A stretch of 64,000 nt of DNA from Oscillatoria nigro-viridis PCC 7112 (GCF_000317475.1 NC_019729.1:3176501-3240500); one strand, 5' to 3'; shown: positions 32,031-41,043, numbered from the stretch's first letter. The notes: generated by a model from the sequence alone, not told the origin. Numbers and translations: made by a program.

Positions 32031-33500
32031 TTAAGGAACTTCGAGCGTGGTTGTTTGATCGTATTTAATACCAGTAATCCGATCTTTTTGGAAAGGACGA
32101 CCCTGATTAATTTTCAGTTCGCCGTTAACCTTAATTTCAAACCATCCTCCTGATTCACCAGTATAGGTATTCTCGACTACCAGTCTGACCTGATGCCTAC
32201 CACTACCAACATTAATAGGTTGCCAACCTGTATCGCCTCCTTTCCCACCATAAGCATAGAAACCTTCAAAGACTATTTTACCATCAATATAAATTCTGGC
32301 TACATCATCAACCTGTGAGATTCTGGCAGTTACAACTGTTCCACTATGATCGCAATCTGAACTTTTTCTGGCTTTATCCATCCAATCTTGAATATTTTTA
32401 TTATCTTGTCGCCACTTATTAACTTGATCGGAGGCATACTTATCACCAAACAGGGTAGTACATTCTAAGCTACTTATCTCTGGAAGTAAGTTAAGTGCCA
32501 GTGAAATAACTATACCCAGGAGCGATTTTGATATCACAAATCCTGCGAAGAGTCCTTTCAATTCACCTATTAATGATTTTATTATTGGCTCTAAATTTTT
32601 TTTAACCCACAATCCTTGTTCACATTGTGCCCTCAAGGATTCACAATTATCTTTATCCAACTTTGCAAGGATAAAAAAATCAGAATATATAGGGCTTTTA
32701 CTTGCAAATTTATGAATTTTGCTTGGATTATATTCAAACTCTCTACTAATTATAAGTTGCTTAGGTTGTTCGCTTTGCCCTATAACTTCGAGAGAAACTT
32801 GCTTAATGATCCTCTTACCAGATTCATCTGTGTAAGTAATTGTCCAAATACGACCATCTATACCTTGAATTTTTACAGGTGGTGCATTATTACTTGAGCT
32901 AAAAATTACCTCTTTACCGTCAGATGTAAATTTAGCATACATTTGAGTTGATAAGTTGTTACATACATTACTTTCATTAACAGGAAGATCAAGGGTAACA
33001 GATTCTATATGAGATTTGTTTCCATCAGATTTAAAATCATATTTTCGTGAACATCCATTTTGATCTACTGTGAAAGTAGCATTTCCCGCTCCATCATTTT
33101 GAAAAGTTATATTCCGAGGAACTGGCACGTTAGGAGTTGTACCCGAATCAGAATCGCCAAAATCAGGACGCAATGGCTGATTCGGCCCCGGATCTTGAGG
33201 AAACGGCGGCGCTTGCGGATTACTCCCAGACGGAGCACTCGGTGCATCATCAAATTCCCCCGGCTCTCGCTGCACCAACCAATCCGAAATATTCCTTTCC
33301 ACAGCAGGCGGAGTCGCCGCCACCACCCGATCGGACGAATTAACTAAATTCACCGTGCAAATAGTAGAATTAAAACTAAAAACCGTACAAAGTGCAGCCG
33401 ATAAAGCCCGGTTGACAAACGTACCAGGAGCAAGTAAAGCACCCATTAAAACGGCAAAAAAGCTGACAATACCCAGAGCAAAAAGACGAATACGACGCAT
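32031..33500 (-). CDS. Secreted protein of unknown function with C-terminal beta domain
   Basis: 489 aa. N-terminal signal or anchor MRRIRLFALGIVSFFAVLMG, then a Pro/Gly-rich linker (about 85-125), a beta-rich region with three or four cysteines, a hydrophobic helix near residues 325-355 (GLFAGFVISKSLLGIVISLA) that may cross a membrane, and a C-terminal region (VVTARISQVDDVARIYIDGK, GRHQVRLVVENTYTGESGGW) resembling a galactose-binding-like jelly roll. I do not recognise the family. It is bracketed by the two 200-bp elements, which hints at movement or insertion of this segment. Confidence 0.65.
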   Translation of the reverse strand: MRRIRLFALGIVSFFAVLMGALLAPGTFVNRALSAALCTVFSFNSTICTVNLVNSSDRVVAATPPAVERNISDWLVQREPGEFDDAPSAPSGSNPQAPPFPQDPGPNQPLRPDFGDSDSGTTPNVPVPRNITFQNDGAGNATFTVDQNGCSRKYDFKSDGNKSHIESVTLDLPVNESNVCNNLSTQMYAKFTSDGKEVIFSSSNNAPPVKIQGIDGRIWTITYTDESGKRIIKQVSLEVIGQSEQPKQLIISREFEYNPSKIHKFASKSPIYSDFFILAKLDKDNCESLRAQCEQGLWVKKNLEPIIKSLIGELKGLFAGFVISKSLLGIVISLALNLLPEISSLECTTLFGDKYASDQVNKWRQDNKNIQDWMDKARKSSDCDHSGTVVTARISQVDDVARIYIDGKIVFEGFYAYGGKGGDTGWQPINVGSGRHQVRLVVENTYTGESGGWFEIKVNGELKINQGRPFQKDRITGIKYDQTTTLEVP

Positions 33501-33543
33501 GATTTACCTCAATTCAATGATTAAATAATGTTCCAATTAACCC

Positions 33544-33742
33544 TGTAGGGGCGGGTTCGCCTAGATATTCGACACCCATCCAAAAATTATGTAAACCCGC
33601 CCCCACCCCACCCATAGATCGAGAATTAATTGAATTTAACGGTGAGGCGCGAATAGTTATTCGGGGGTTATTGATTGGGTGGGGGCGGGTTTATTAAGAT
33701 TATCGGTGGGTGGCAAAATCGATCGGTGAACCCGCCCCTACA
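33544..33742. mobile_element. 199-bp inverted-repeat element, copy B (MITE-like)
   Basis: Ends TGTAGGGGCGGGTTCGCC and GGTGAACCCGCCCCTACA. Interior matches copy A (AATTATGTAAACCCGCCCC, AATTAATTGAATTTAACGG, GGTGGGGGCGGGTTTAT-like). Same orientation as copy A and 1.57 kb from it. Confidence 0.75.
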
Positions 33743-33745
33743 ACT

Positions 33746-34645
33746 CTAAAACGGCAAAATTCTCCGAATTCCCCTCTGAATCACATCCTTAAATACCTCT
33801 TGAGCAAAATCTCCAAACCAACCCTGCGCTTCCCCAGGTTTTACCTCTTCCGCATCCGCATTTTCCGCAGGTTTCTCATCCACCTTCAAAGCAGATTTCT
33901 CCATCCCCACCTGCGACATCATCCCCACAAAAGTATTAATCGGAATCGCTGAATTAAACCCCGTTTTTACTTCTTCTTGCCTTCCCCCAGCCTCATTTTG
34001 CACCCGCCCAACAGTATCTCCCTGTCCGTGAATTCCAATCACTCGGCCACTAACATCAAAAACAGGCCCGCCGCTCATTCCCCGCCGCGTCACTGCGTCG
34101 TAACGCATCGTATATCCTTGATCGTTACTCGATCGCACATTCGTAACTTGCCCATTCGTAAACTGATATTCCCGTTCTTGACTCCCCACACCCGCAGGCA
34201 AAGGATACCCCGAAATATAAACCCCTGAACCGATCTCCGCTTCATCCGAATTACTAATCGGTGCAACTGAATATTCCTCGTCACTCTCAAACATCACAAT
34301 TGCTAAATCAGGCCCGCTGTCATTATTCTGAAAACCTTTCACTTCCGTCACTTTATGCTCTTTCTTCTTAGAAGTAACAATTACGTACTCGGAATTAGGA
34401 TTTATCACCACATGATTCGCCGTCAACACCGTGTAAATCTTGCCTTTCTTAGCAATGATTACCCCAGAACCGCCTTTATCACTAGCTAGAGTATTATTAA
34501 TTTGTACTGTAGTTGGAACGGCAATTCGAGCTACTTCTCTAGCCGTTTTTGCCATTGCGGGCTGACCGATCGCAATTGTTGCTACCGCTACCGTTCCTGC
34601 TATAATTCCAGGAATGTAATTAGACCGATTAAAACCTAAATTCAT
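33746..34645 (-). CDS. Secreted trypsin-like serine protease
   Basis: 299 aa. Signal peptide about residues 1-32 (IIAGTVAVATIAIGQPAMA). Catalytic triad visible as His78 (LTANHVV), Asp113 (GPDLAIVMF) and Ser191 (RRGMSGGPVF). No PDZ; the C-terminal 60 residues are acidic and Ala/Glu-rich. Third gene of a likely operon after COP23 and a related protease, though 229 bp of hairpin-rich DNA separate it from the latter. Acts in periplasm or outside. Confidence 0.85.
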   Translation of the reverse strand: MNLGFNRSNYIPGIIAGTVAVATIAIGQPAMAKTAREVARIAVPTTVQINNTLASDKGGSGVIIAKKGKIYTVLTANHVVINPNSEYVIVTSKKKEHKVTEVKGFQNNDSGPDLAIVMFESDEEYSVAPISNSDEAEIGSGVYISGYPLPAGVGSQEREYQFTNGQVTNVRSSNDQGYTMRYDAVTRRGMSGGPVFDVSGRVIGIHGQGDTVGRVQNEAGGRQEEVKTGFNSAIPINTFVGMMSQVGMEKSALKVDEKPAENADAEEVKPGEAQGWFGDFAQEVFKDVIQRGIRRILPF

Positions 34646-34693
34646 AAACTAACTCCGTTGATAATCTGAAACTAAATATCTTGCACTTTCTCG

Positions 34694-34890
34694 CCGATCC
34701 GACAGGGATTGAAATCCCTGTCTCAAAGCTGAAGTCCACTTAAGTGGACTAAATATCCCGCTTATTTCTTAGTCCGCGTAGGCGGACTTCGTTTTTGTAG
34801 AAGCGATTTCAATCGCCGAGTGACTGAAAAATTCAGTCCTCTTTAGAGGACTTTAGCTAAAAGCCCCGTGGATTTTAATCCCTGGCGGAT
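34694..34890. repeat. Array of five short palindromes between two protease genes
   Basis: In succession: GACAGGGATT..AATCCCTGTC, the perfect palindrome GTCCACTTAAGTGGAC, AGTCCGC-GTA-GGCGGACT, CTGAAAAATTCAG, and AGTCCTC-TTT-AGAGGACT. In the operon mRNA these would form consecutive hairpins, as in REP-type elements that protect or process transcripts. Confidence 0.75.
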
Positions 34891-35681
34891 AATGGGTAAT
34901 TTGCCGATCGACTGTAAGACGAAATAAATCGCAAATAGGTACTAATTGGAATTCCCCAACTAGAATTAACCATTTGCTCTAACATTGTCCCTGACGGTTC
35001 TGTTCCATCTTCAAACGCATACACTCCAAAATCTGGATCGCGATTTTTTACCCGCCCATTAATGCCAATTAATAACCCCTGACTGTTAAAAATTGGCCCG
35101 CCACTCATCCCGACAGCAATATCATTTGTGTAACCCAAACGATAGCCTTGAGCGAGTGATTTTGGCGGCAGCACTGATACAACACCTTGAGTAAACCGAA
35201 ATGCCCGAATTCCTTGGTCGAATGTAGTAGTTGAACTACCTCCCCGATACATGGGAAATCCTGCGGCAAATACAGGTGCTCCTACTGTTAATAAATCAGT
35301 GCTAATTCGGGTTACTTGATACTGAATGGAACTGCGAAATTGGACGATCGCCAGATCCGCATTTCCCAACTGCAACGGCGCTCTCAAAAGCCGATACCTC
35401 TGGCCGTCGGGCGCAATAATGGTATGCTGCTGGCTGAAAGCCACAACGTGCCAACTCGTCAGCACCGTATAAACTTGCCCCTGTCGCCGGACGATCGCCC
35501 CGGAACCAGAAGAATTCGGTGTTAAAATTCGCACAGTCATCAACCTCGCCAACCGCTCAATATTGGCACTTTGACTGTCAGCAACCCCATAATTCGCCAT
35601 CACCGGTTGAGCGGCGATTCTTATTGGAAAAAGACTCGCCGCGATCGCACAAATTGCCACGATGCGTAGCAAATTGCTCAC
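34875..35681 (-). CDS. Secreted trypsin-like serine protease, COP23-linked
   Basis: 268 aa from the GTG of VSNLLRIVAICAIAASLF, one base after the COP23 stop, with GGGAG upstream; the frame also allows an ATG 24 bp earlier inside COP23. Signal peptide, then a triad at His86, Asp117 and Ser201 in the longer numbering (LTSWHVVAF, NADLAIVQF, AVGMSGGPIF). Paralogous in layout to the protease encoded downstream. Confidence 0.85.
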   Translation of the reverse strand: MSNLLRIVAICAIAASLFPIRIAAQPVMANYGVADSQSANIERLARLMTVRILTPNSSGSGAIVRRQGQVYTVLTSWHVVAFSQQHTIIAPDGQRYRLLRAPLQLGNADLAIVQFRSSIQYQVTRISTDLLTVGAPVFAAGFPMYRGGSSTTTFDQGIRAFRFTQGVVSVLPPKSLAQGYRLGYTNDIAVGMSGGPIFNSQGLLIGINGRVKNRDPDFGVYAFEDGTEPSGTMLEQMVNSSWGIPISTYLRFISSYSRSANYPLSARD

Positions 35682-35682
35682 C

Positions 35683-36303
35683 TTAAAGCTCCCGCATTCC
35701 ACCACCAGTGGGCTGTTGAGGTGCCGGCTGATTGTTAGCCGGTGCTGGCTGATTGTTAGCCGGCGCAGGAGGTGCTACAGAGTTGCCGCCTTCGTCCCCT
35801 AACCGTGGGCGCGCGTCAATGTAAGGCATCGCATCGCTTTCAGACAGCGCAGGCGCACCCGCTTGCCCCTCGCGCAACCCCATGAATTGATACAATGTGC
35901 GAACCGCGTCTTGACCTGGTTTGAGTGTATAAATTAAGCCGTCGCAGCGTGAGTTGACTTGACTAGCGGTGCAAATCACTCGCTGTCCGTTCATGTAGCC
36001 AACTGTCACAAACTTTAGCTGTTTGTTCTGGCGGAAGGTTTCCAAGCGCCCGCTAACTTCGCGGCAGCGCGTCATGGGATCGTAGCCAGAGTCGCGGAAG
36101 TAGTCGGAAACCCAGTTAATCCAAACCTCCCGTACCCCTTGGCGGTTTTGGTAAACCGTCGATGGTGAACCGGAGGATGTGTCACACATAAAGCCTGACG
36201 CTGATTGGCTTTGGCTGGGTTTAGCGCTCAAAGCTAGGCTGCCGATCGCGATCGCCCCCGCTAAGACAGTTAGAAATTGTCGTTTAATCTCACTTTTCAT
36301 CAA
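35683..36303 (-). CDS. COP23 domain protein (circadian oscillating protein family)
   Basis: 206 aa. Signal peptide about residues 1-33. The COP23 domain reads FMCDTSSGSPSTVYQNRQGV, REVWINWVSDYFRDSGYDPM, TRCREVSGRLETF, KFVTVGYMNGQRVICTA and LIYTLKPGQDAVRTLYQFMG. A Pro/Ala/Asn-rich tail contains a seven-residue repeat (PAPANNQ, twice). COP23 was first described as a membrane-associated protein with circadian abundance; its job is unknown. It leads an operon with two secreted proteases. Confidence 0.85.
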   Translation of the reverse strand: MMKSEIKRQFLTVLAGAIAIGSLALSAKPSQSQSASGFMCDTSSGSPSTVYQNRQGVREVWINWVSDYFRDSGYDPMTRCREVSGRLETFRQNKQLKFVTVGYMNGQRVICTASQVNSRCDGLIYTLKPGQDAVRTLYQFMGLREGQAGAPALSESDAMPYIDARPRLGDEGGNSVAPPAPANNQPAPANNQPAPQQPTGGGMREL

Positions 36304-36794
36304 CTTTACCTCACATTACAATTTGTTTCCTAAAACAACAGGCTGGGGGAAGTGGCAAAAAGATACAAAGTTCTTTGCCACTTCCCCCAGCCCCGCGAAA
36401 CTCACATTCGTCACAGACTAGGCGCAGTGACTTGATATTCAGTAGTTTTTAAGGTCAAATGCTGTCGATATTCACAACCGTACAGCTACAATAGATACAC
36501 TAATAGATACACTTGAGTTTTTTTCTCTATTGTTAATCATTATTGTAAATCCTTTTCAACAGCCTGTCAACGCCTCAATCAGAAATAAGTTTTTGGCTAG
36601 TAAAAGGTGGGGCGATCGCTATTTTTTTCACCGCACAGCGACGCGGATGGAAAAAGGGCGATCGCATTCTTGAGTAAAGTGCGATCGCTACAGCAACTCA
36701 GATTTATACTTGTTTTTGGAAGGCGCGTTAATATTGTGCCACTCGCCATTTAAACTTAATCTAGAGTAACAATCTCAAGGAACACAAAAAAATA
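36304..36794. other. Intergenic region upstream of glgA
   Basis: Divergent spacer, no gene. AGTGGCAAAAAGATACAAAG-type arms at 36337-36389 form an inverted repeat (GGGGGAAGTGGCAAA / TTTGCCACTTCCCCC). ATAGATACAC occurs twice at about 36491-36514. A HIP1-bearing dispersed repeat lies at 36640-36690 (second copy of 29360-29412). The glgA promoter should be in the last 100 bp, but no clear boxes were assigned. Confidence 0.6.
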
Positions 36795-38225
36795 ATGCGT
36801 ATTTTATTTGTATCCGCCGAAGCATCACCCCTCGCCAAAGTGGGCGGTATGGGCGATGTCGTCGGCGCTTTGCCGAAATTTCTGCGGCGCATGGGCCACG
36901 ATGTCCGTATCTTCATGCCCTACTACGGTTTCGTCCCCGACAAAATGGACGTTCCCAAAAAACCTGTTTGGGATGGGTCTGCCATGTTCCAAAGCTTCTC
37001 GGTGTTTGAAACTGTTTTGCCGGGAACCGATGTACCTTTATACTTATTACAACATCCATCTTTCTTGCCGCGCCGCGTTTACGGCGGTGTAGATGAAGAT
37101 TGGAGGTTCACTTTCTTTGCCAATGCTGCGGCTGAATTTGCCTGGAATCATTGGAAGCCCCAAATTATCCACTGTCACGACTGGCATACGGGGATGATAC
37201 CTGTTTGGATGAGCCAAGATCCCGATATCAGCACGGTTTTTACTATTCACAATTTAGCTTATCAAGGGCCGTGGCGCTGGCGTTTGGAGCAGATGACTTG
37301 GTGTCCTTGGTATATGCAAGGTCACAATACAATGGCTGCCGCCGTACAGTTTGCCGATCGAGTAAATACAGTTTCACCGACTTACGCCGAGCAAATCAAA
37401 ACCCCAGCTTATGGGGAAACTTTGGAAGGTTTGCTGTCTTACATCGGCGGTAAAGTATCGGGCATTTTGAACGGAATTGATACAGAATCTTACAACCCAG
37501 CAACTGACAAGTACCTCCATCAACAATTTAGTGTTGATACTATTGAAAAGCGCCCCGCTAATAAAATTGCGCTGCAAGAAGAAGTCGGTTTGGAAGTAAA
37601 TAAAAATGCCTTTTTGATCGGCATGGTGACGCGGCTGGTAGAACAGAAGGGATTGGATTTGATAATTCAAATGCTCGATCTGTTCATGGCCTATACCGAC
37701 GCTCAATTTATTGTACTCGGAACGGGCGATCGCTACTACGAAACCCAACTCTGGCAAATGACAGCCCGCTATCCCGGTCGGATGTCAACCCAACTACTTT
37801 ACAACGAGGCCCTCTCCCGGCGCATTTACGCAGGCTGCGACAGCTTCCTGATGCCCAGCCGTTTCGAGCCCTGCGGCATTAGCCAAATGCTCGCCCTCCG
37901 CTACGGGTGCGTGCCAATGGTTCGCCGCACCGGCGGTTTAGTCGATACCGTTTCCCACAACAACCCGATCGACAATACCGGTACCGGTTACTGTTTCGAT
38001 CGCTACGAGCCCCTCGACTTGTTCACCTGCATGATCAGAACTTGGGAAGGTTTCCGCTTCAAAGATAAGTGGAAAGAACTCCAACAGCGCGGCATGAGAG
38101 AAGATTTTAGCTGGGATATTTCGGCCCGGAAATACATCAACTTGTACAGCGATATTTTGGGATTGCCGCCCGAAGAAGCCGCACCAGAACCAGAAGAACC
38201 CGAATTAATTGTTGGTAAGGGTTAA
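36795..38225 (+). CDS. glgA: Glycogen synthase
   Basis: 476 aa, GT5 family. N-terminal [14 protein letters not shown] binds ADP-glucose; [30 protein letters not shown]-like [11 protein letters not shown], and the C-terminal [20 protein letters not shown] with [10 protein letters not shown] are glycogen-synthase signatures. It elongates alpha-1,4-glucan using ADP-glucose. The KVGGMGD form and the YGFVPDK region resemble the second of the two glgA types that many cyanobacteria carry. A purine-rich AAGGAACAC precedes the ATG. Confidence 0.95.
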   Translation: MRILFVSAEASPLAKVGGMGDVVGALPKFLRRMGHDVRIFMPYYGFVPDKMDVPKKPVWDGSAMFQSFSVFETVLPGTDVPLYLLQHPSFLPRRVYGGVDEDWRFTFFANAAAEFAWNHWKPQIIHCHDWHTGMIPVWMSQDPDISTVFTIHNLAYQGPWRWRLEQMTWCPWYMQGHNTMAAAVQFADRVNTVSPTYAEQIKTPAYGETLEGLLSYIGGKVSGILNGIDTESYNPATDKYLHQQFSVDTIEKRPANKIALQEEVGLEVNKNAFLIGMVTRLVEQKGLDLIIQMLDLFMAYTDAQFIVLGTGDRYYETQLWQMTARYPGRMSTQLLYNEALSRRIYAGCDSFLMPSRFEPCGISQMLALRYGCVPMVRRTGGLVDTVSHNNPIDNTGTGYCFDRYEPLDLFTCMIRTWEGFRFKDKWKELQQRGMREDFSWDISARKYINLYSDILGLPPEEAAPEPEEPELIVGKG

Positions 38226-38277
38226 TTAGTAATTGGTAAGTTGACAGTTGACTGTTACCAATGCCCAATTCCCCAAT

Positions 38278-38416
38278 TATATCAATTCCGGTTGCATCGG
38301 AATTAATATAACCCGAAATCAGGACACGGCAGTGCCGTGTCCCTACAATAAACCACGGTAGGGAAACGGCACTGCCGTGTCCTCTATATCATTCCGGCGC
38401 CGCCGGAATTGATATT
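38278..38416. repeat. Nested palindromic repeat of about 140 bp
   Basis: Outer arms ATATCAATTCCGG.. and ..CCGGAATTGATAT enclose GACACGGCAGTGCCGTGTCC, itself a palindrome, and its near copy ACGGCACTGCCGTGTCC. Similar ATCAATTCCGGC/GATTCCGG hairpins occur at 56557-56588 and 56700-56725. It lies just past glgA and could end transcription from both sides. Confidence 0.7.
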
Positions 38417-38843
38417 AATCAACAAATAAATCGAGAGGTAAATGACCGTAAGTTCCACTAACTCCATCTTCTGAGGAAGATTGACAAGAAATCAAAACGC
38501 CCCGGTAAGTTCCGGGATAGCCGTCAACATAATACGACCCCTTCAAAGTATTGAACTTAATATAAACCGAACCAGCAAATGAAGTGACTGCATTGGGATC
38601 TAAAACAGCTTGATATCCCAAAGCTTTCAAATAAGCTTCTAAAGCTAAAAACCCCTCATCCGTCGAAGAAGCGCACACTCCCAACATTTGATAATCCGAC
38701 AAACTTGCTACCAGCAAAATCGCTTGACGGAGTGCCTGTTTTTCCAGTGGCGATGCTACAGATTGCATATCCAGACAAGTGAAATCTTTGAGGATTTGCT
38801 GTGCTTCTTCAACAGTTAGGGTAGTCGGGTTGTGAGTAGACAT
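38415..38843 (-). CDS. DUF1824 family protein
   Basis: 142 aa, soluble. LTVEEAQQILKDFTCLDMQS, ALRQAILLVASLSDYQMLGV, EGFLALEAYLKALGY and SVYIKFNTLKGSYYVDGYPG follow the DUF1824 pattern, a family I know mainly from cyanobacteria. Function not established. Monocistronic, convergent with glgA. Confidence 0.8.
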   Translation of the reverse strand: MSTHNPTTLTVEEAQQILKDFTCLDMQSVASPLEKQALRQAILLVASLSDYQMLGVCASSTDEGFLALEAYLKALGYQAVLDPNAVTSFAGSVYIKFNTLKGSYYVDGYPGTYRGVLISCQSSSEDGVSGTYGHLPLDLFVD

Positions 38844-39101
38844 GAATTGCTCTGATATTTCCCAAAATTACGATCGACACTGGGGTACTCGTCAACGAAT
38901 TTCTGCCATTGCAACTCTCGATCGACGGCGGTAACACTTGCACAAGTCCTGATTATAGCCCATTGTGTGCTCTGGCCATCTATTCGGGCCGTCTTCGTTG
39001 GCGTAGCCCCCGTAGGGGCGGGCTTTCCTTCGGATCGCAACGCTTTCGCTAACGCCCGTATCGCACAAAAAAGCTAGTAGTTTTTACCGATTTTTTCAAG
39101 T

Positions 39102-39794
39102 TTAGATCAGTCCGGGTTTTTTCAGCTTTGCTAGTGCATCTTCTGCCGCATTTTTCTCAGCATCTTGTTTACGGCGACCACGGCCAACACCGTACATTTT
39201 ACCGCTGACATACACTTGAGCAGTGAACTCTTTGGCATGATCTGGGCCTTCCTCGTCAATGATTGAATATTCGGGGTTTTGACCGAATTTTGCCAGAGCC
39301 CACTCCTGAAATCGATTTTTAGAGTCTACAAGGTTTTTTTGCCCAGCATCGGACTGAGGGTAAATCATACTATCAGCAACTGGAATAAACAGCTTTTTAA
39401 CAAAGGCGCGGACAGGTGTAATGGTTGAGTCGAGATAGTACGCACCAATAATCGCTTCAAAAGTATCGCAAAGCAAAGAGGGATTTTGGCGACCTTTATC
39501 TTGTTCTGCCCCTTTTCCCAGGCGCATTAACTTGCCTATACCTAGTTGCTCAGAAAACTTTGCTAGCTGATTCTGATCGACTAATCCAGAGCGCAACCGA
39601 GTTAATTGAGCCTCGCTAAAATCTTCATAGCGCTTGTACAAGACTTCGCCAACTAGATAACCTAGCAGGGCGTCGCCGAGAAATTCTAGTCGCTCGTTGT
39701 GTTCGCCTGCTTCTGGGTGTTCGTTAACGTAGGAACGGTGAGTGAGCGCGCGAATGAGGAGTGATTCATTTTTAAATTTTGGAAGTGTGTACAT
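39102..39794 (-). CDS. rnc: Ribonuclease III
   Basis: 230 aa, standard length. Catalytic domain with ALTHRSYVNEH, the signature NERLEFLGDALLGYLV (all three acidic residues present), and CDTFEAIIGAYYLDS (Asp and Glu present), followed by a dsRNA-binding domain (DHAKEFTAQVYVSGK, GRRKQDAEKNAAEDALAKL). Cuts double-stranded RNA in rRNA and mRNA processing. It lies 46 bp downstream of a second, larger RNase III gene on the same strand. Confidence 0.93.
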   Translation of the reverse strand: MYTLPKFKNESLLIRALTHRSYVNEHPEAGEHNERLEFLGDALLGYLVGEVLYKRYEDFSEAQLTRLRSGLVDQNQLAKFSEQLGIGKLMRLGKGAEQDKGRQNPSLLCDTFEAIIGAYYLDSTITPVRAFVKKLFIPVADSMIYPQSDAGQKNLVDSKNRFQEWALAKFGQNPEYSIIDEEGPDHAKEFTAQVYVSGKMYGVGRGRRKQDAEKNAAEDALAKLKKPGLI

Positions 39795-39840
39795 TTTTAT
39801 GTCTTGACTTGCTGGGAAATTAATAGCATCGAAAACGTCT

Positions 39841-41043
39841 CTATATTAGCCGGAGTTTTTTCAGTGCAGCTTCAGCAGCACGTTTTTCAGCTTCTTTTTT
39901 ACTGCGACCGCTACCTTGACCGTATACTTGTCCATTTATACGCACTTCCACAGTAAATTCTTTAGCGTGATCTGGCCCTGCCTCTTGGATTGTGATGTAT
40001 TGAGGGGTAATTGGCCCGATATTCTGGTGTACACATTCCTGAAGCTGATTTTTCGGGTCTCCAGGAATGTTAGAGTCCGGTTCTGACCCAGAAGAAATAA
40101 GTTCTTCCACTACTGGCGTAAATAGCGGTTCTACAAAATCGCGGACTGCCTCAATGCCAGAATCGAGAAAATAGGCGCCGATAATTGCTTCAAAAGTGTT
40201 GCTGAGTAACGACTCTTTAGCAGTACCTCCACTTGTTGCTTCACCCCTGCCTAGCAGCATCCACTGGCCGATATTCAAGGCGGCAGCAAACTTTGCCAAT
40301 TGCTTGTCTTCCACCAACAAGGAACGCAGGCGAGTTAGATCGCCTTCATTTTTATTTGAGTAATGGCGGTAGAGATATTGCCCACTTAGAAAAGTCAGCA
40401 AGGCATCGCCTAGAAATTCTAATAGCTGGTTGTCTTTGCTGACTGCTTTAGGATTTTCGTAAAGGTAAGAGCGGTGAGTGAGTGCCTGATTTAGCAGATC
40501 GGCTTCCTGAAAAGGTAGCCGTTTTAGTAAATCGCTCAATCTTTCTCTAATGCGGTCTTCCTCAGCAGAAAAATGGCGATTTTCTTGACGAGTTTGTTCT
40601 TGAGACAGGAGTCGCAGGACTTCTTGCTGTTGCTTTTCTACTTCTTTTATATCGGCTTGTGGTGCGGAGACAGCTTTTAGTAGTCGGGCAATACTATCCA
40701 GGGCGCGATAGGTGTTAGCGGTGGAAAATGGGACTTGGTGTGCCCAATCGTTGCGGACTTGGATAAGTTCAGTTACCAGGCCGTTTCCTGTAGAATTTAG
40801 CTTTTCGTTGAAAACTTTATCCCACTGCTTTGACATGACTAACAGCAGCATCGCAACATCTTCACTCAGAATACTGTCTGCTGATTTTTGTTTCAATGGT
40901 TTATGCTTAGGTAAGCAAGACTTAGCCTCTTTTTCCCAGCTATTGCTGTAAACTCCCTGCATTTCCTGTTTAAGATAAGGATACAATCCCTGACATAAGA
41001 GGTTTAAAGCTCTGTCAATTCGTCCGCGATTGCTAATAGCCAT
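39841..41043 (-). CDS. RNase III with N-terminal HEPN-like (Swt1-type) domain
   Basis: 400 aa. Residues 1-125 are an all-helical region (RIDRALNLLCQGLYPYLKQE, LLLVMSKQWDKVFN, ELIQVRNDWAHQ) ending in R97-N-D-W-A-H102, the Rx4H motif of HEPN ribonucleases. A coiled-coil linker (130-165) leads to an RNase III domain (185-310) and a dsRBD (330-400). In the RNase III part NQLLEFLGD has Gln206 for the first Glu and SNTFEAIIGA has Asn282 for Asp, while Glu209, Asp213 and Glu285 remain. So the two catalytically essential acids are kept. Upstream partner of an ordinary rnc. Confidence 0.8.
   Translation of the reverse strand: MAISNRGRIDRALNLLCQGLYPYLKQEMQGVYSNSWEKEAKSCLPKHKPLKQKSADSILSEDVAMLLLVMSKQWDKVFNEKLNSTGNGLVTELIQVRNDWAHQVPFSTANTYRALDSIARLLKAVSAPQADIKEVEKQQQEVLRLLSQEQTRQENRHFSAEEDRIRERLSDLLKRLPFQEADLLNQALTHRSYLYENPKAVSKDNQLLEFLGDALLTFLSGQYLYRHYSNKNEGDLTRLRSLLVEDKQLAKFAAALNIGQWMLLGRGEATSGGTAKESLLSNTFEAIIGAYFLDSGIEAVRDFVEPLFTPVVEELISSGSEPDSNIPGDPKNQLQECVHQNIGPITPQYITIQEAGPDHAKEFTVEVRINGQVYGQGSGRSKKEAEKRAAEAALKKLRLI

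Noticed and set aside
33710..34228. Plus-strand frames opposite the protease gene
   Set aside because: Shadow frames of the serine protease with its intact triad.
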